Origin: Leptospira ognonensis
Lineage (GTDB): Bacteria > Spirochaetota > Leptospiria > Leptospirales > Leptospiraceae
Direction: 5' to 3'
Assembly (NCBI RefSeq): GCF_004770745.1
Contig: NZ_RQGD01000042.1
Coordinates: 1-23,398 of the forward strand
DNA: 23,398 nt
The notes under the pieces were generated by a model. It was not told where the DNA came from, made no database searches, and saw only the letters and a list, made by a program, of their open reading frames with translations. The stretch's first letter is position 1, and every line of letters starts with the position of its first letter. Positions 22,371 through 23,398 of the stretch are shown in pieces. The position numbers were made by a program, and so were the translations under genes.

Positions 22371-23144
22371 TTAAATTTTTTCCCGAAATTGAAAAGGTCT
22401 TTGTTTTGTGTAAGTTTTAAAATGTCTTATGAAATGTGACTGATCCGAATAACCTCCCTCGTAAGCTATTTCGGTAAGCTTAATATCTTTCGTTCTATTC
22501 AATATTTGTAAACTAGATTGAAATCGGATGATTTTCGCAAACTGTTTTGGAGATAGACCAACGTAATTTTCAAATCGCCTTTGCAAAGTTCTTTCGGATA
22601 AGCCATGCCTTTTTGACAGCTTACCAATTTCACAATTTCCTTTGGCTTCTAAAATCTCTTCAATGCAAGCATGTAACACAGAATCCCTTCGAAATTGTTT
22701 TCCTCTTTTCATAACAAAACTAATCAAGGCATCGGAAGCAAATACAGTGGAAAAGGTTTTGATTGCAGAATGAAAATTTGGTTCCGCGTTCCACTCAGAT
22801 TTTGGAATCGTCCAACAAGAATTGGTTAGTTCTGAGACAGGAATGCCAAACATTTCCTCCAATACCGCAGGGACCAACTGCAACATAACAAAAAAAAATG
22901 GTCCTTCAAGTTTAATTTCAATGGGAACAATAGTCTGTCCATAAACAAAGACCTGTTCCATGACTTTTGATTCAGATCCGACCGTAATCATCATCGGTTG
23001 CTCCGAATGAAAAAAAACGATCCCAGGAAATCCATCCGCATAAAAGGGAATTTTTCGTTTTTCGAGCGTATCCGATTCATATATAAATACGGATTGTATT
23101 AATTTTTTTTGCTCACTCGAAATATTTACCTGCGTTATTTTCAT
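22371..23144 (-). CDS. AraC-family transcriptional regulator
   Basis: This 257-residue protein has an N-terminal sensing domain (about 1-140, of the DUF6597 type judging by the IVFFHSEQPM and FVYGQTIVP strands). The C-terminal AraC DNA-binding domain (about 160-257) has both helix-turn-helices visible: IGKLSKRHGLSERTLQRRF and LTEIAYEGGYSDQSHFIRHF. The ending KQRPFQFR is the usual family tail. The start has no good Shine-Dalgarno, but it is only 10 nt after the preceding gene, so translation may be coupled. It probably controls the downstream NmrA-like gene or this small operon; the inducer is unknown. Confidence 0.88.
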   Translation of the reverse strand: MKITQVNISSEQKKLIQSVFIYESDTLEKRKIPFYADGFPGIVFFHSEQPMMITVGSESKVMEQVFVYGQTIVPIEIKLEGPFFFVMLQLVPAVLEEMFGIPVSELTNSCWTIPKSEWNAEPNFHSAIKTFSTVFASDALISFVMKRGKQFRRDSVLHACIEEILEAKGNCEIGKLSKRHGLSERTLQRRFENYVGLSPKQFAKIIRFQSSLQILNRTKDIKLTEIAYEGGYSDQSHFIRHFKTYTKQRPFQFREKI

Positions 23145-23154
23145 TTTTCAAAAT

Positions 23155-23398
23155 TCAATCCGAATTGTATAAACCTATAGTTGATTTGCTTGTTCCTGAT
23201 TTATTTCGTTGTTTATAATAATCCCTATCTTTTTTCTCGAGTTTCTCCGTAGCATAATTTAACATCGTTCTTGGCATATCGTCTGCATAGGAGTTTAGAA
23301 ATTCAAAGAGCTGGTGTTTATCCTTTTTTCCAGCTTCGCGAATCCAACTTCCTACGGCTCTCTGTATTAAATCTTGCTGGTCATTTCTCAAAATTTCT
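23155..23398 (-). CDS. DNA alkylation repair (AlkD-like) protein, C-terminal part, cut by window edge
   Basis: The frame is open from the window edge to a TAA and gives about 80 C-terminal residues. The stretch DLIQRAVGSWIREAGKKDK, then FLNSYADDMPRTMLNYATEK, matches the last helical repeats of AlkD/COG4912 DNA-glycosylase-like proteins, which remove positively charged alkylated bases. The frame contains an internal TTG at 23391, but the protein certainly begins beyond the window. The last ~20 residues (KQRNKSGTSKSTIGLYNSD) are a polar tail outside the usual domain. It ends 10 nt before the AraC-type gene, suggesting a repair-regulator-NmrA operon. Confidence 0.7.
   Translation of the reverse strand, partial: EILRNDQQDLIQRAVGSWIREAGKKDKHQLFEFLNSYADDMPRTMLNYATEKLEKKDRDYYKQRNKSGTSKSTIGLYNSD

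Overview
The window looks like chromosomal DNA from a spirochete of the genus Leptospira, or a close relative. This is an inference from several signs. The DNA is AT-rich. There are Leptospira-style lipoproteins with an early Cys and Ig-like or DUF1566 domains. Multi-PAS HisKA_2 kinases are paired with unusual response regulators, and no mobile elements are visible. A saprophytic species would fit the metabolic content. No rRNA, tRNA, CRISPR array or insertion sequence was recognised.

Layout. Positions 1-4400 (+) hold the end of an unidentified gene, then a DAB-type inorganic-carbon uptake operon: dabB (NuoL-like membrane subunit), dabA (zinc beta-carbonic-anhydrase-like subunit, with Cys/Asp/His/Cys all visible) and a small winged-helix regulator. 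A 14-bp perfect inverted repeat precedes the regulator. Positions 4401-7334 (+) encode two exported lipoproteins, an alpha/beta hydrolase and an Ig/DUF1566 protein. Positions 7389-10435 hold leuC-leuD (-), encoding isopropylmalate isomerase, divergent from a LysR regulator (+). The intergenic region between them carries a pair of 10-bp direct repeats 22 bp apart, a good LysR operator candidate. Positions 10451-15051 hold a glutathione-transferase-like gene (-) divergent from a compact (+) operon of MFS transporter, egtB, egtD and a DUF427 protein, which is a predicted ergothioneine pathway with its own transporter.

Positions 15166-18510 (-) encode a cytosolic four-PAS HisKA_2 kinase, followed 3 nt later by a receiver protein whose output is an ATPase domain with no recognisable phospho-acceptor His. 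After a 533-nt gene-poor gap come a short lipoprotein with a Cys-rich tail (+), a structured non-coding stretch, and a PilZ (c-di-GMP-binding) protein (+). The right end is on the minus strand: a small membrane protein with a PhnB-like VOC protein, then a three-gene run of AlkD-like DNA repair gene (cut by the window edge), AraC-family regulator and NmrA-like oxidoreductase. Strong hairpins mark the PilZ/VOC convergent junction and the end of the NmrA-like gene.

Several starts were moved inward from the longest open frame because a strong Shine-Dalgarno sequence or family alignment supports the internal codon: dabB, leuC, the GST, the VOC protein and, less firmly, the hydrolase lipoprotein and the PilZ protein.
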